Positions 16,566-24,074 of a stretch of DNA of 64,000 nucleotides are shown piece after piece. Both the position numbers and the translations under genes were made by a program. Under the pieces are notes generated by a model, which was not told the origin of the DNA, made no database searches, and saw nothing but the letters and a program-made list of their open reading frames with translations. How positions within the stretch are numbered: the first letter of the stretch is position 1; each line of letters begins with the position of its first letter. The stretch is from an uncultured Eubacteriales bacterium (GTDB taxonomy: Bacteria; Bacillota; Clostridia; Oscillospirales; CAG-272), in contig CAOKER010000003.1 of the NCBI GenBank assembly GCA_948467545.1, forward strand, positions 167,500 through 231,499, written 5' to 3'.

Positions 16566-17936
16566 ATGAATTATTTAGAATTAAATAATAAACGACTTCC
16601 TATCCCGTCATTTTTTCAAGTTTATAATTTTGGAGGCGGCAACGGTGACAAAGACCGTGAAATTGTTTATGCAGAACTTACAGGAGATACACCGGCACTT
16701 GTTAACTATCACTACATAAACAATAAATTCCCTCATCTATTTCGGAGTAGCTTGTTTAACAATGTATCCTCTTACAATTCTGTAGGTGATTTATATAACT
16801 TTATTCGTACAAGGCTTATAGAAAAGGGTGAAATATATTCGGGTTACAAAAGTTCTGAATTTGATTTTAACACTAAAGTATTTTTGTTGGATTCCGGTGC
16901 GTTTAACATAATCAAATTCCTTGCTTATGATGTTGGTTACGATATTTTAAAGTTTAATGAAAGAATTGTTGAAGAAGTCATTTCTTATTACGATTTTGCT
17001 AATTCTCTAAAATTCGACATGGTTGTCTGCTTTGACATGGGAGGCAAATATACCGAAAAAGACGGAGAAAAATCCAATGAGATGCTCAACAAATTTCTTT
17101 CTCAAATAGATTCAGAAGAATTTAACAATCGTTTGCTCAAAATTACTGCAAAATATTTAAAAGAACATCCTGACTATTATCCAAAAATACTTGCTGCGGT
17201 ACACGGTGAAACACCGGCAAAATACAAAGAAAACACCCGGCATATATTAGAGCTTGAAGAACAGTACGGTGTTCAATTCGGGGGTTTCGCTTTAGGTGGT
17301 ATTGCAAGTTACAAGCAAGTAGACAGTTCATGGTATGATGATATAGATTTCAGCAAAATCGGGAAACGAGATTTCATTGCAACTGTAACGCCTGCAAGAG
17401 CTTGTAAAATTGTTCGTGAGCTCGTCGGAAATAGGCCGATTCATGCACTTGGGTGCGGAGGATATAACAATATACCTCTGAATTATTACTGCGGCGCTAC
17501 ATCGTTCGATACTGCCTCTCCTGTTCGTCGTGTTGGTGACGGAAATTTGGCATCTACAAAAATTGTATTTGATCCCACTCCTTCTCGAGAGAGCTTCAGT
17601 AAATATTTCATCGGCGGCATTAATTCCGATGGTACACTGTACTCAGGCTTTCCCAAATACATCAAATTAAACGAAGTACCGGACAAGATGAATTTGTGCG
17701 GTTGTCCTGCCTGTAAAAAAGCTGAGAATGTATATAATATTAAGAAATTATACTCTATGAAAGAAAATGACACTGAAGCAAATTACTACAGCCGACAGCT
17801 GATTGGCTTACATGCCGTTTATCAACACAGAAAGCTTTGTGAGTTAATAAGCCGGTATAATTCTATGAACGATTTTTCTTCCGAATATGAAAATAAATTT
17901 ACGTTAGGATTAAAATACATATATAACAATCTTTGA
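16566..17936 (+). CDS. tRNA-guanine-transglycosylase-fold protein, DpdA-like
   Basis: A 456-residue protein that aligns by motif with the TGT family, enzymes that swap guanine for a 7-deazaguanine base. I see the LLDSGAF motif (D109, equivalent to the TGT substrate-binding Asp), CFDMG (D157), a VHGETP...GGFALGGIA stretch (~212-247) corresponding to the QGG/GGLAVGE region, FDTASPVRR (D315, nucleophile position) and a zinc site CxCxxC...H (C378, C380, C383, H416). It is clearly not canonical Tgt, and its place beside restriction genes points to the DNA-acting branch (DpdA), which inserts preQ0-derived bases into DNA. AAGGAGG precedes ATG. No other dpd gene or preQ0 synthesis gene is in the window. 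Confidence 0.8.
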   Translation: MNYLELNNKRLPIPSFFQVYNFGGGNGDKDREIVYAELTGDTPALVNYHYINNKFPHLFRSSLFNNVSSYNSVGDLYNFIRTRLIEKGEIYSGYKSSEFDFNTKVFLLDSGAFNIIKFLAYDVGYDILKFNERIVEEVISYYDFANSLKFDMVVCFDMGGKYTEKDGEKSNEMLNKFLSQIDSEEFNNRLLKITAKYLKEHPDYYPKILAAVHGETPAKYKENTRHILELEEQYGVQFGGFALGGIASYKQVDSSWYDDIDFSKIGKRDFIATVTPARACKIVRELVGNRPIHALGCGGYNNIPLNYYCGATSFDTASPVRRVGDGNLASTKIVFDPTPSRESFSKYFIGGINSDGTLYSGFPKYIKLNEVPDKMNLCGCPACKKAENVYNIKKLYSMKENDTEANYYSRQLIGLHAVYQHRKLCELISRYNSMNDFSSEYENKFTLGLKYIYNNL

Positions 17937-17944
17937 TTATTGAA

Positions 17945-17982
17945 ACACATGGTAATGAAAATAAATTACCGTGTGTTTTTTA
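17945..17982. terminator. Bidirectional terminator between DpdA-like gene and R-M operon
   Basis: A twelve-base-pair stem (17945-17956 with 17965-17976, one G-U pair) with an eight-base A-rich loop, followed by a run of T on the plus strand. It lies between two convergent stop codons and overlaps the 3' end of the minus-strand nuclease gene. Confidence 0.8.
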
Positions 17983-18513
17983 TATGCGAACATTATTCTT
18001 TTTAAGATCGTTCCATATGGCAATCAAGTTAGCAAGATCTCCCATTTCATCAGCAACCGGAACATAATACTCAGATGAGTATGAACTTTTAAACCATCTG
18101 TCCTTTATCTGCTCATTAGTTTCAAAGTATATCCCTTGTTTATCACGGAAATTTAGCATATAAACAAAAAATACAGGTCTGTTAAGCTGTGAGTCAGCGG
18201 AACGCAATGTTTTCAACAGCATCTTGGAATCGCAAGCAAGTTTTGAATCGGAAAAGTTTTCACTTGCTTCTATATATTTAAAATCCACATATGCAAGAAT
18301 ACCCTTGTCACCACTTAAAAATATATGAGACGGATACTCCTTGTGTGGCGGTTCCCACTCCACTATTGAAAACTTCATTTTTTTCTTGATAATCGCAAGA
18401 AACTGTTCGAGAACTTCATTCTCTGAAAAGGTTTCTTCATTATTGTGCATAACAGCCGAAAATTGATTATTTACTTGCAGAAAACAATTTTCAATATAAT
18501 TTAAAGCACGCAT
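17980..18513 (-). CDS. Putative restriction endonuclease subunit 2 (PD-(D/E)xK-like)
   Basis: A 177-residue protein, last gene of the first R-M operon. Its C-terminal half is paralogous to the upstream nuclease: RPVFFVYMLNF...QGIYFETNEQIKDRW here matches APVFYVHWIEY...KGIFYETSEQVKEF there. A candidate catalytic segment is SGDKGILAYVDFKYIEA, with an Asp and a D-x-K pair, so it may be active. It lacks the ~80-residue N-terminal region of its paralogue. AAGG lies seven bases before ATG. Two related nuclease subunits with two methyltransferases suggest a heterodimer for an asymmetric site, as in BbvCI; the assignment rests on paralogy and context. Confidence 0.65.
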   Translation of the reverse strand: MRALNYIENCFLQVNNQFSAVMHNNEETFSENEVLEQFLAIIKKKMKFSIVEWEPPHKEYPSHIFLSGDKGILAYVDFKYIEASENFSDSKLACDSKMLLKTLRSADSQLNRPVFFVYMLNFRDKQGIYFETNEQIKDRWFKSSYSSEYYVPVADEMGDLANLIAIWNDLKKNNVRI

Positions 18514-18527
18514 ATTTCTACCTTATA

Positions 18528-19310
18528 TTAAGATTTAATTAATCTTTTGAGTTCATTCAAAAATGACTCAAAATCTCCCATATTTAACAGCGGCGAATAT
18601 TTTTTCTTCAAATAAATTGCTTTTTTAGATTTGTAATTATCGCCTTCACGAATATCTCTTGAAAATTCTTCTTGACCGGATAATAAAAACTCTTTCACTT
18701 GTTCGCTTGTCTCGTAAAAAATGCCTTTTAAACACGGATATTCAATCCAATGAACATAGAATACGGGAGCATCAAGTTCATTATTATCTATAAGCTCAAG
18801 TTGTTTTTCTATTTTCTTATAATCAAGTGTCGCACTTCCTTCGTAACAATAACGGCCTGTAAATTTCAAAGACATTACAAAAGGAGCTCCGTGGAATTTT
18901 ACCTCAAAATACGCTGCTGCACTTCCGTCAGGCCTTAATATTTTGCAATCAGGCAAACTGCGATTTTGCAAATCGGCTCGTTCTGTTTTTGCGCCAAGCT
19001 TTGCGGACAAAAATTCCATTAAAGCTTCTTCGTATTGCTCCCCTAATATTACATCATATTTAGGAATACTTTTATTCCTCGCCGGGATATAAAATTTACC
19101 GCACTTTTTACATATATCATTCAATTCGGGAACTGATTCTTTTATATTTTTAACCTTTGCAATGCTTTCATATGTGTTATTTGTGTACATGATTTCATAA
19201 CACTTTGCATTTAAACCAGACCAGGTAAATTGATTTTCAAAAATTGGAACATTTTCAAAAAACTTATCAAATCTGTTCTTGCATGATGCTAATAATTCTT
19301 CATACAGCAT
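18528..19310 (-). CDS. Putative type II restriction endonuclease subunit 1 (PD-(D/E)xK)
   Basis: About 260 residues. The catalytic core is recognisable as SLPDCKILRPDGSAAAYFEV followed by K, i.e. PD-x(n)-E-V-K. A CKKCGKFY pair of cysteines earlier may help bind zinc. The C-terminal ~90 residues are homologous to the next gene. The start at 19310 is chosen because GAGG lies eight bases upstream; the ATG at 19328 lacks a ribosome site and overlaps the methyltransferase. It would cut unmethylated invading DNA at the sequence protected by the two neighbouring methylases. Confidence 0.72.
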   Translation of the reverse strand: MLYEELLASCKNRFDKFFENVPIFENQFTWSGLNAKCYEIMYTNNTYESIAKVKNIKESVPELNDICKKCGKFYIPARNKSIPKYDVILGEQYEEALMEFLSAKLGAKTERADLQNRSLPDCKILRPDGSAAAYFEVKFHGAPFVMSLKFTGRYCYEGSATLDYKKIEKQLELIDNNELDAPVFYVHWIEYPCLKGIFYETSEQVKEFLLSGQEEFSRDIREGDNYKSKKAIYLKKKYSPLLNMGDFESFLNELKRLIKS

Positions 19311-19320
19311 ATAATCATCC

Positions 19321-20115
19321 TCACACATCTAAATCATCAAACGTAGTTTGGATACAACTGGCTTCTTGTTTTAATCTCATTTCTATTTCTTCTGCATATT
19401 TTCCGTCGAGTTCAAAACCGATTCCGTTCCTATCAAGAAGTTTCGCGGCTACCAAAGAAGTTCCGCTTCCTACAAAAGGATCAAGAATTGTATCACCGGG
19501 ATTGCTTGACATTTTTAAAATTTTCATTATCATTTGAAGGGGATATACAGTTGGATGTTTTAAGCCTAATTTTTTCTTTGTCATATTATTTACACGATCA
19601 AAGTACCAAACGTCGGTAGGGTTTCTTCCTGTTCCACCTGCTAATCTTTTATCATTTTTTGTTATATAAGGAATACGAATATCATCCAAATTAAAAATAT
19701 AATTATTTAAATCTTTAACTCCCCATAATATATTTTCATATCTTCCGGACAGACGGTTGGTACAATTTTGCATGTTGTTAAATGTCCATGTAATCATATT
19801 TCTTAAATATAATCCGGATTCTTTGAAGATTTGATAACCTATAAAAGGTAATGGAAGTATTTCTTTATCTTTCCCATAAGGAACGGGTGAAAGGTTCAAA
19901 AAGAAGCTTCCGTCAGGTGTGAGTATTCTATATACTTCTTTTGTAACGTCCCTAATTAAATCTTCCCAGTCATTTAAAGCTATTTTATCCTTATAGGTTC
20001 CATAAGGTTTGTCTATATTGTACGGCGGCGAAGTCACAACTAATTTTACAGATGCATTCGGAACTTCTTTTAACAGTTCTCGGCAGTCACCGATCTTGTA
20101 AGTAATATCACTCAT
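19321..20115 (-). CDS. Beta-class DNA methyltransferase M1 (N4-cytosine or N6-adenine)
   Basis: About 264 residues. Motif order is IV then I: TSPPYN near residue 30 and DTILDPFVGSGTS near residue 215, the arrangement of beta-class amino-methyltransferases. SPPY is most common in N4-cytosine enzymes, though N6-adenine enzymes also use it. It shares KNPTDVW-type and LDPFxGSGT segments with the upstream methylase, so both arose by duplication. The ATG at 20115 has GAGGAG at seven bases. The gene overlaps the preceding methylase by eight bases and ends ten bases before the nuclease, indicating one operon. Confidence 0.9.
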   Translation of the reverse strand: MSDITYKIGDCRELLKEVPNASVKLVVTSPPYNIDKPYGTYKDKIALNDWEDLIRDVTKEVYRILTPDGSFFLNLSPVPYGKDKEILPLPFIGYQIFKESGLYLRNMITWTFNNMQNCTNRLSGRYENILWGVKDLNNYIFNLDDIRIPYITKNDKRLAGGTGRNPTDVWYFDRVNNMTKKKLGLKHPTVYPLQMIMKILKMSSNPGDTILDPFVGSGTSLVAAKLLDRNGIGFELDGKYAEEIEMRLKQEASCIQTTFDDLDV

Positions 20116-20896
20116 CACTGTTCTCCTCGATTTTTAGCAAACGCTCATGTGCAATTTCGCAATATTCTTCAACAGTTTCATATCCGAGATAATGACGGCC
20201 AAGTTTTTTAGCAACTGCTGCGGTCGTTCCGCTCCCCATAAAAGGATCTAAAACAATTTCGCCCCGGTTTGTTCCTGCGAGAATAATTCTTTCGATAAGT
20301 TCTTCGGGATACTGAGCCGGATGAGCTGTTCTTTCCTCAAAATTTCCCGATACCATTGAAATACGCCAAACATCTGTAGGATTCTTCATTTGGCTCTTAT
20401 ATCTATCAGGTCGGTAGTTTAATGCAGGTATTTTTACATCATCAAGGTTAAATGTATATTTATCTTTGTTTTTTACAAACCAAAACACAAATTCATACCT
20501 GGGGGCAAATCTTTTGTTTGTTGATCCGCCCCAATCAAAATTCCATATTATTAAGTTTTTCAGATACATATCCTGAAAATAGTCTTGAATCCAAAATGGC
20601 GGCGATACCACTCCGTTTATACAACGATTTTTTATATTAATCCATATAGAGCCTGTATCAGAGACTACACGCTTACACTCCGAAAACACAACATTTAACA
20701 TATGCCTATAATCTTTTTCTTTCATATTATCGGCATACTTAACGCCCTTACTCTCGGATATCTTCCCGTTTACAGTTTTGTTTCCGTATTGAATACCGAT
20801 ATTATAAGGTGGCGATGTTACGACTAAATCAACACTTTTATCGGAGATTTCATACATGTTTTCGCTGGAATGATTAAATATTAAATCGAGTTTCAT
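20108..20896 (-). CDS. Beta-class DNA methyltransferase M2, paralogue of M1
   Basis: A 262-residue enzyme with motif IV TSPPYN near residue 30 and motif I EIVLDPFMGSGTT near residue 220. It is homologous to M1 across its length (shared TFNLDDVKIP/IFNLDDIRIP and NPTDVW segments) but diverged, as expected if each enzyme methylates a different strand of an asymmetric site. GGAGG precedes ATG, and the start codon overlaps the stop of the controller gene (TAATG), so translation is coupled. It protects host DNA from the two nucleases encoded downstream. Confidence 0.9.
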   Translation of the reverse strand: MKLDLIFNHSSENMYEISDKSVDLVVTSPPYNIGIQYGNKTVNGKISESKGVKYADNMKEKDYRHMLNVVFSECKRVVSDTGSIWINIKNRCINGVVSPPFWIQDYFQDMYLKNLIIWNFDWGGSTNKRFAPRYEFVFWFVKNKDKYTFNLDDVKIPALNYRPDRYKSQMKNPTDVWRISMVSGNFEERTAHPAQYPEELIERIILAGTNRGEIVLDPFMGSGTTAAVAKKLGRHYLGYETVEEYCEIAHERLLKIEENSDE

Positions 20897-21108
20897 TACT
20901 CATCATCCTCCGAAACAAACTCCATAATATCTTCGATGTTGCAATTAAGAGAAACGCACAATTTTTCAAGGCTGTCAACCGCGACGGGTTCATTTTTTCC
21001 GAGCTTTGCAAGAATATTACTGCTAATACCGGATAACTGTTTTAAATCCGTTCTTTTTAAATTTTTATCTATTAACAATTTCCAAAGTCTGTTATAAGAA
21101 ATAGCCAT
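20896..21108 (-). CDS. Controller (C) protein, XRE family
   Basis: A 70-residue Cro/C1 helix-turn-helix protein (YNRLWKLLIDKNLKRTDLKQ, then LSGISSNILAKLGKNEPVAV) of the size and type of restriction-modification controller proteins. The start at 21108 is set by GGTGGAGG seven bases before ATG; a longer frame begins further up without a ribosome site. It is the first gene of the operon and is preceded by a perfect consensus promoter with an inverted repeat just upstream of the -35 box. It would time expression so that methylation precedes restriction. Confidence 0.85.
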   Translation of the reverse strand: MAISYNRLWKLLIDKNLKRTDLKQLSGISSNILAKLGKNEPVAVDSLEKLCVSLNCNIEDIMEFVSEDDE

Positions 21109-21163
21109 ACAACCTCCACCATCTCGGTTTTCTCTTAATACGATCTTACTTAACAACGTTTAT

Positions 21164-21192
21164 ATTATACTTATTATATCACGAATTGTCAA
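21164..21192 (-). promoter_or_regulatory. Perfect consensus promoter of the first R-M operon
   Basis: On the minus strand TTGACA (21192-21187), 17-base spacer, TATAAT (21169-21164). All twelve positions match the sigma-A consensus. The start codon of the controller lies about 55 bases downstream. Confidence 0.88.
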
Positions 21193-21196
21193 TATA

Positions 21197-21216
21197 AAAT
21201 CACGATTTAGTGATTT
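21197..21216. promoter_or_regulatory. Inverted repeat upstream of the controller promoter
   Basis: AAATCAC-N6-GTGATTT is a perfect inverted repeat ending five bases from the -35 box. This is a suitable place for binding of the controller protein. Confidence 0.55.
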
Positions 21217-21225
21217 TTCGTTATC

Positions 21226-21340
21226 GGCGACAGATATTTCTTTCTGCCGCCGATACGCTTATACCGTGTAAATGATTTCTGTATTTATAATCTCCGTTGC
21301 AAGATTACTGATATTGTTAATCTCTTGACCCCACAAAATA
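21226..21340 (-). repeat. Direct repeat copy A (TnpV-like tail plus inverted repeat)
   Basis: This stretch is clearly similar to 26900-27012 in the same orientation, sharing runs such as CTGCCGCCGATACG and TCCGTTGCA. It covers the C-terminal codons of a TnpV-like protein and a following inverted repeat (21226-21234 with 21243-21251). The two copies bracket the second defense operon. Confidence 0.75.
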
Positions 21341-21513
21341 TGATCGATTACATTTTTCCTTTTGGAAATTTCTTTTGCCAATCCTAATATTGTATTATTA
21401 TAAAATACAAAAGCTCCGTAGAAATATTTCTGCGGAGCATAAATAAACGGTTTATTCCCACTCGCAACCACAAAACCGACCTTAAACGATTTTGTTTTAG
21501 CGTAGTGGCACAA
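21259..21513 (-). pseudogene. Truncated gene ending in a TnpV-like tail
   Basis: An 84-codon frame. The last ~25 residues (LWGQEINNISNLATEIINTE and IIYTV) resemble the C-terminus of the transposon-encoded protein TnpV and match the copy at 26932-27018. The first ~55 residues (VASGNKPFIYAPQKYFYGAF) are unrelated to TnpV and unknown to me. No ribosome site is convincing. Most likely a chimera left by insertion or deletion at the island junction. Confidence 0.5.
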
Positions 21514-21529
21514 ATTGATTTACTTTTTC

Positions 21530-22593
21530 TTAGATTATCCTATTTACATAGGCGGTCCTAACTTTTGCTATCATTTTGCTATCACTTTTCAAGCATCCGT
21601 ATCGTTTTTTTAGTTCTTCAATAACACTTTCTGAATAGAATGTTGTTTTTACTGATTTTTTGCTTTGAGGGTTTAGTTTTCTTGTGTGAGCAAGGGTACT
21701 ATCACTCTTTAACTCTGAGAGAATTTTATTAAACTCATTATTTTGTTTAAATCCAACAACTTCTGTTTTGCAACGTTCGCATACATCTTTATATGCAAGC
21801 GGATATACTTTCATTATTTCTTTGTCTGAAAGGTTTACCTTTTGTGCGTTCGAATCATTTGTAAGTTGATATTTGCTAACTTTAGAAAAACTTGCATCTG
21901 CTTCATCTTTTGAGGTTATTGCAATTAACAAGTCACTATTCTTCATCCGTTTAACATTTTCTAAGTATATATCAAAACCAACAACAATTGTATCCTCTAC
22001 ACCTTGTTTTTCTAAAACACCAATTATTCTAACCATAGAATTAATAAACTCTTTTGATTCGGGCGAAGATACATAGCTAGTTGCTTTCTTGCTCAAAAAA
22101 TCTTCCGGTTTAAAAGGCAACTTAAATCCTAACGGTAAAATAAACAATCCATCTTCAGCAAGAATATCTTTTGAAAAATACTTCTTTAGAAAATCCACAT
22201 AATTTAGTGCCGCTTTAGCAGTAAGCATAAAAATGTAAGGCTCTAACTGTTCGTTATAATAATGGACAATGTTATTTCTATACCCCTCTATAAGAAGCAA
22301 ATTCTCCTTAACAGAACTAAATGCTTTCGGTTCAATTGTATTTATATATTCCTCAGTATAATCAATGGCTTTATCAATTGAAATTGTATGTCCGTCTTTA
22401 GTGAAGATGTTTTTGCTTTTTATATACTTCTTTACAAAAGCTTTTAGCACTAACTCCCAAGGTTCATTAAAAGAAGAGTTGTCGTTTCGTAACGATAAGA
22501 GAAGTTCGGTTTGTTATGTATTTCAATAGCCGCAAAATATGCTGCTATTGAATTTTTTAGCAAATTATTTTGAATCATTTTTCTCTTTGCCAA
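21530..22593 (-). pseudogene. DUF3644 protein with HEPN-like motif, frameshifted
   Basis: The long 3' part (21530-22450) encodes a DUF3644 body with LIEGYRNNIVHYYNEQLEPY. RNNIVH fits the Rx4-6H signature of HEPN ribonucleases. The expected N-terminus lies in another frame just upstream: TTG start at 22593 with GGGGGAG seven bases before, then AKRKMIQNNLLKNSIAAYF and IHNKPNFSYRYETTTLLLMN. One missing base near 22461 would join MN to PWELVLKAF. This is either a real inactivating frameshift, a switchable state or a sequencing error. It is the last gene of the second defense operon. A cysteine pair (VCERC) lies in the C-terminal half. Confidence 0.75.
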
Positions 22594-22619
22594 AATTAGC
22601 TCCCCCTTTTTAATGCAGA

Positions 22620-23306
22620 TTAATCTTCTTCTATTGCACTCTCAATACTATCACGCAAATCGCTTAGTGAAATACCGTCTTTTGTGAAATACATCCAACC
22701 ATTTACGTGCAAATTTTCAGACCACCCGTGTCTTTCAATTAGCAATTTGCACGCCAACTTAGTTACCGAATAACTCTCGCCCTCGTACTCAACCTGATTC
22801 TTATCATTTATTACCTTTGCTGTAATTGCATCATCATATAGAAATGTGATTTCTTCTCCAACAGCAATATTTAACAGTTTGAATGAATTGTTAGAACGCT
22901 TTGTTTTTCTTTCTGCTATCTCTTGTTCTTGAGATTGTTCAAGTGTTGGTGCGTAAAGCTTCAGTTTGTTTGTATCACCACGCAAACTTGCAATATCTTT
23001 AAAAATGCCATACGCTGTTTCAGGAGAAATCTTAAAGAATTCACGTTCTCTGATTCTACCATTATTTAATTGTTCTCTTGCGTGTAATGAATCATCGACT
23101 CTATCAATGATGCTATGTATTCTTTTTTCAACTTCGAGTGGATTTTCCACTTCATAAACAGCATAACAACGATATGATAACGGAATATTTGTAGGTGAAT
23201 TTAATTCCTGCAACCGTCTTTCAATATCATTGCGTTCTGTCATACCTATTTTAACCCATCCGTCAAGACAAGGGTTTGTAAGTATGTAAACTAATCCTTT
23301 TGACAT
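22620..23306 (-). CDS. GIY-YIG (T5orf172-type) nuclease with C-terminal RAMA-like domain
   Basis: A 228-residue protein. Residues 1-~100 match the T5orf172/MUG113 branch of GIY-YIG nucleases: GLVYILTNPCLDGWVKIG, then ERRLQELNSPTNIP and an EREFF segment with the metal-binding Glu region. Residues ~150-220 resemble the RAMA domain (EITFLYDDAITAKVINDKNQ ... LACKLLIERHG ... NGWMYFTKDG), which is thought to sense modified DNA. The combination suggests a modification-dependent nuclease. GAGG lies seven bases before ATG, 21 bases after the methylase gene, in the same operon. Confidence 0.8.
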   Translation of the reverse strand: MSKGLVYILTNPCLDGWVKIGMTERNDIERRLQELNSPTNIPLSYRCYAVYEVENPLEVEKRIHSIIDRVDDSLHAREQLNNGRIREREFFKISPETAYGIFKDIASLRGDTNKLKLYAPTLEQSQEQEIAERKTKRSNNSFKLLNIAVGEEITFLYDDAITAKVINDKNQVEYEGESYSVTKLACKLLIERHGWSENLHVNGWMYFTKDGISLSDLRDSIESAIEED

Positions 23307-23327
23307 CTTTAATCCTCATTTCCCGTT

Positions 23328-24074
23328 CTATTTTCTAAACACAAACAAATACTCGTGTGCTATGAGCAAAAAATTATATTTTACGCTATTGGTTTTCCAA
23401 TATCCCGTTGCCTTGCAATTATGCTGTTCTTTAATAATCAGTTCTTTGAGTTTAAATCCTGCTTCTTCAAAGATACGCATAACATCAAAAGACATCGGTA
23501 TCATATGACCTTTTTGGCGTGTGTCACCCATAAGAATTGCACAGAACTTGTCCTTTTTCAGAACACGGTAGCTTTCTGCGGCTACTTTTTTCATTTCCTT
23601 AAGAAAATCCTTTACCTTTAACAAAGACAAATCTTCAGGAATATCCTCGCTGTATTGAATAATATCAGCATAAGGCGGATGGGTACAGATTAAATCAATA
23701 CTGTTATCCGGCACGAAATCAAGATTTCTTGCATCGCCTTTATGCAAATATACTTTACCGTTGGCTCCTTCGTGTTCAAATAATGTTTTTTCCTTACAAC
23801 GAGCAAGAGCAACATCATTAACATCTACACCGATAATGTTTCTGTTTAGTAATTTCGCTTCTACAAGGGTAGTACCACCACCCGCAAACTGATCGAGAAC
23901 CAAATCGTTCTCTTTTGAATAGCGGAGCAGAATGTTTCGAGGGATATATGGCGACCAATTACCACGCCACTTTGCATCGTGGGTTGCCCAATCGCCACGT
24001 TTGGGAAAAGACCAATGTGTAGTCATTTCTAATTCAAAATCTTCCGGCTCCCATTTAGTTATTTTCTTTGCCAT
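23328..24074 (-). CDS. DNA methyltransferase with HPPY motif
   Basis: A 248-residue amino-methyltransferase. Motif I is VLDQFAGGGTT (~residue 60) followed by an acidic strand GVDVND, and motif IV is ICTHPPYAD (~residue 132); here motif I precedes IV, the reverse of the two methylases in the first operon. HPPY replaces the usual D/N/S-PPY. The start codon overlaps the stop of the DpnII-like nuclease (TAATG). In DpnII systems a second methylase, DpnA, accompanies DpnM and the nuclease; this gene occupies that place but does not obviously resemble DpnA. It may instead protect against the extra nuclease at 24959. Confidence 0.88.
   Translation of the reverse strand: MAKKITKWEPEDFELEMTTHWSFPKRGDWATHDAKWRGNWSPYIPRNILLRYSKENDLVLDQFAGGGTTLVEAKLLNRNIIGVDVNDVALARCKEKTLFEHEGANGKVYLHKGDARNLDFVPDNSIDLICTHPPYADIIQYSEDIPEDLSLLKVKDFLKEMKKVAAESYRVLKKDKFCAILMGDTRQKGHMIPMSFDVMRIFEEAGFKLKELIIKEQHNCKATGYWKTNSVKYNFLLIAHEYLFVFRK

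Noticed and set aside
16566..17936. Ordinary queuosine Tgt
   Set aside because: Length, divergent motifs (DSGAF instead of DSGGFQ, HGE instead of QGG) and the restriction-island context do not fit bacterial Tgt, which normally sits beside queA or yajC.
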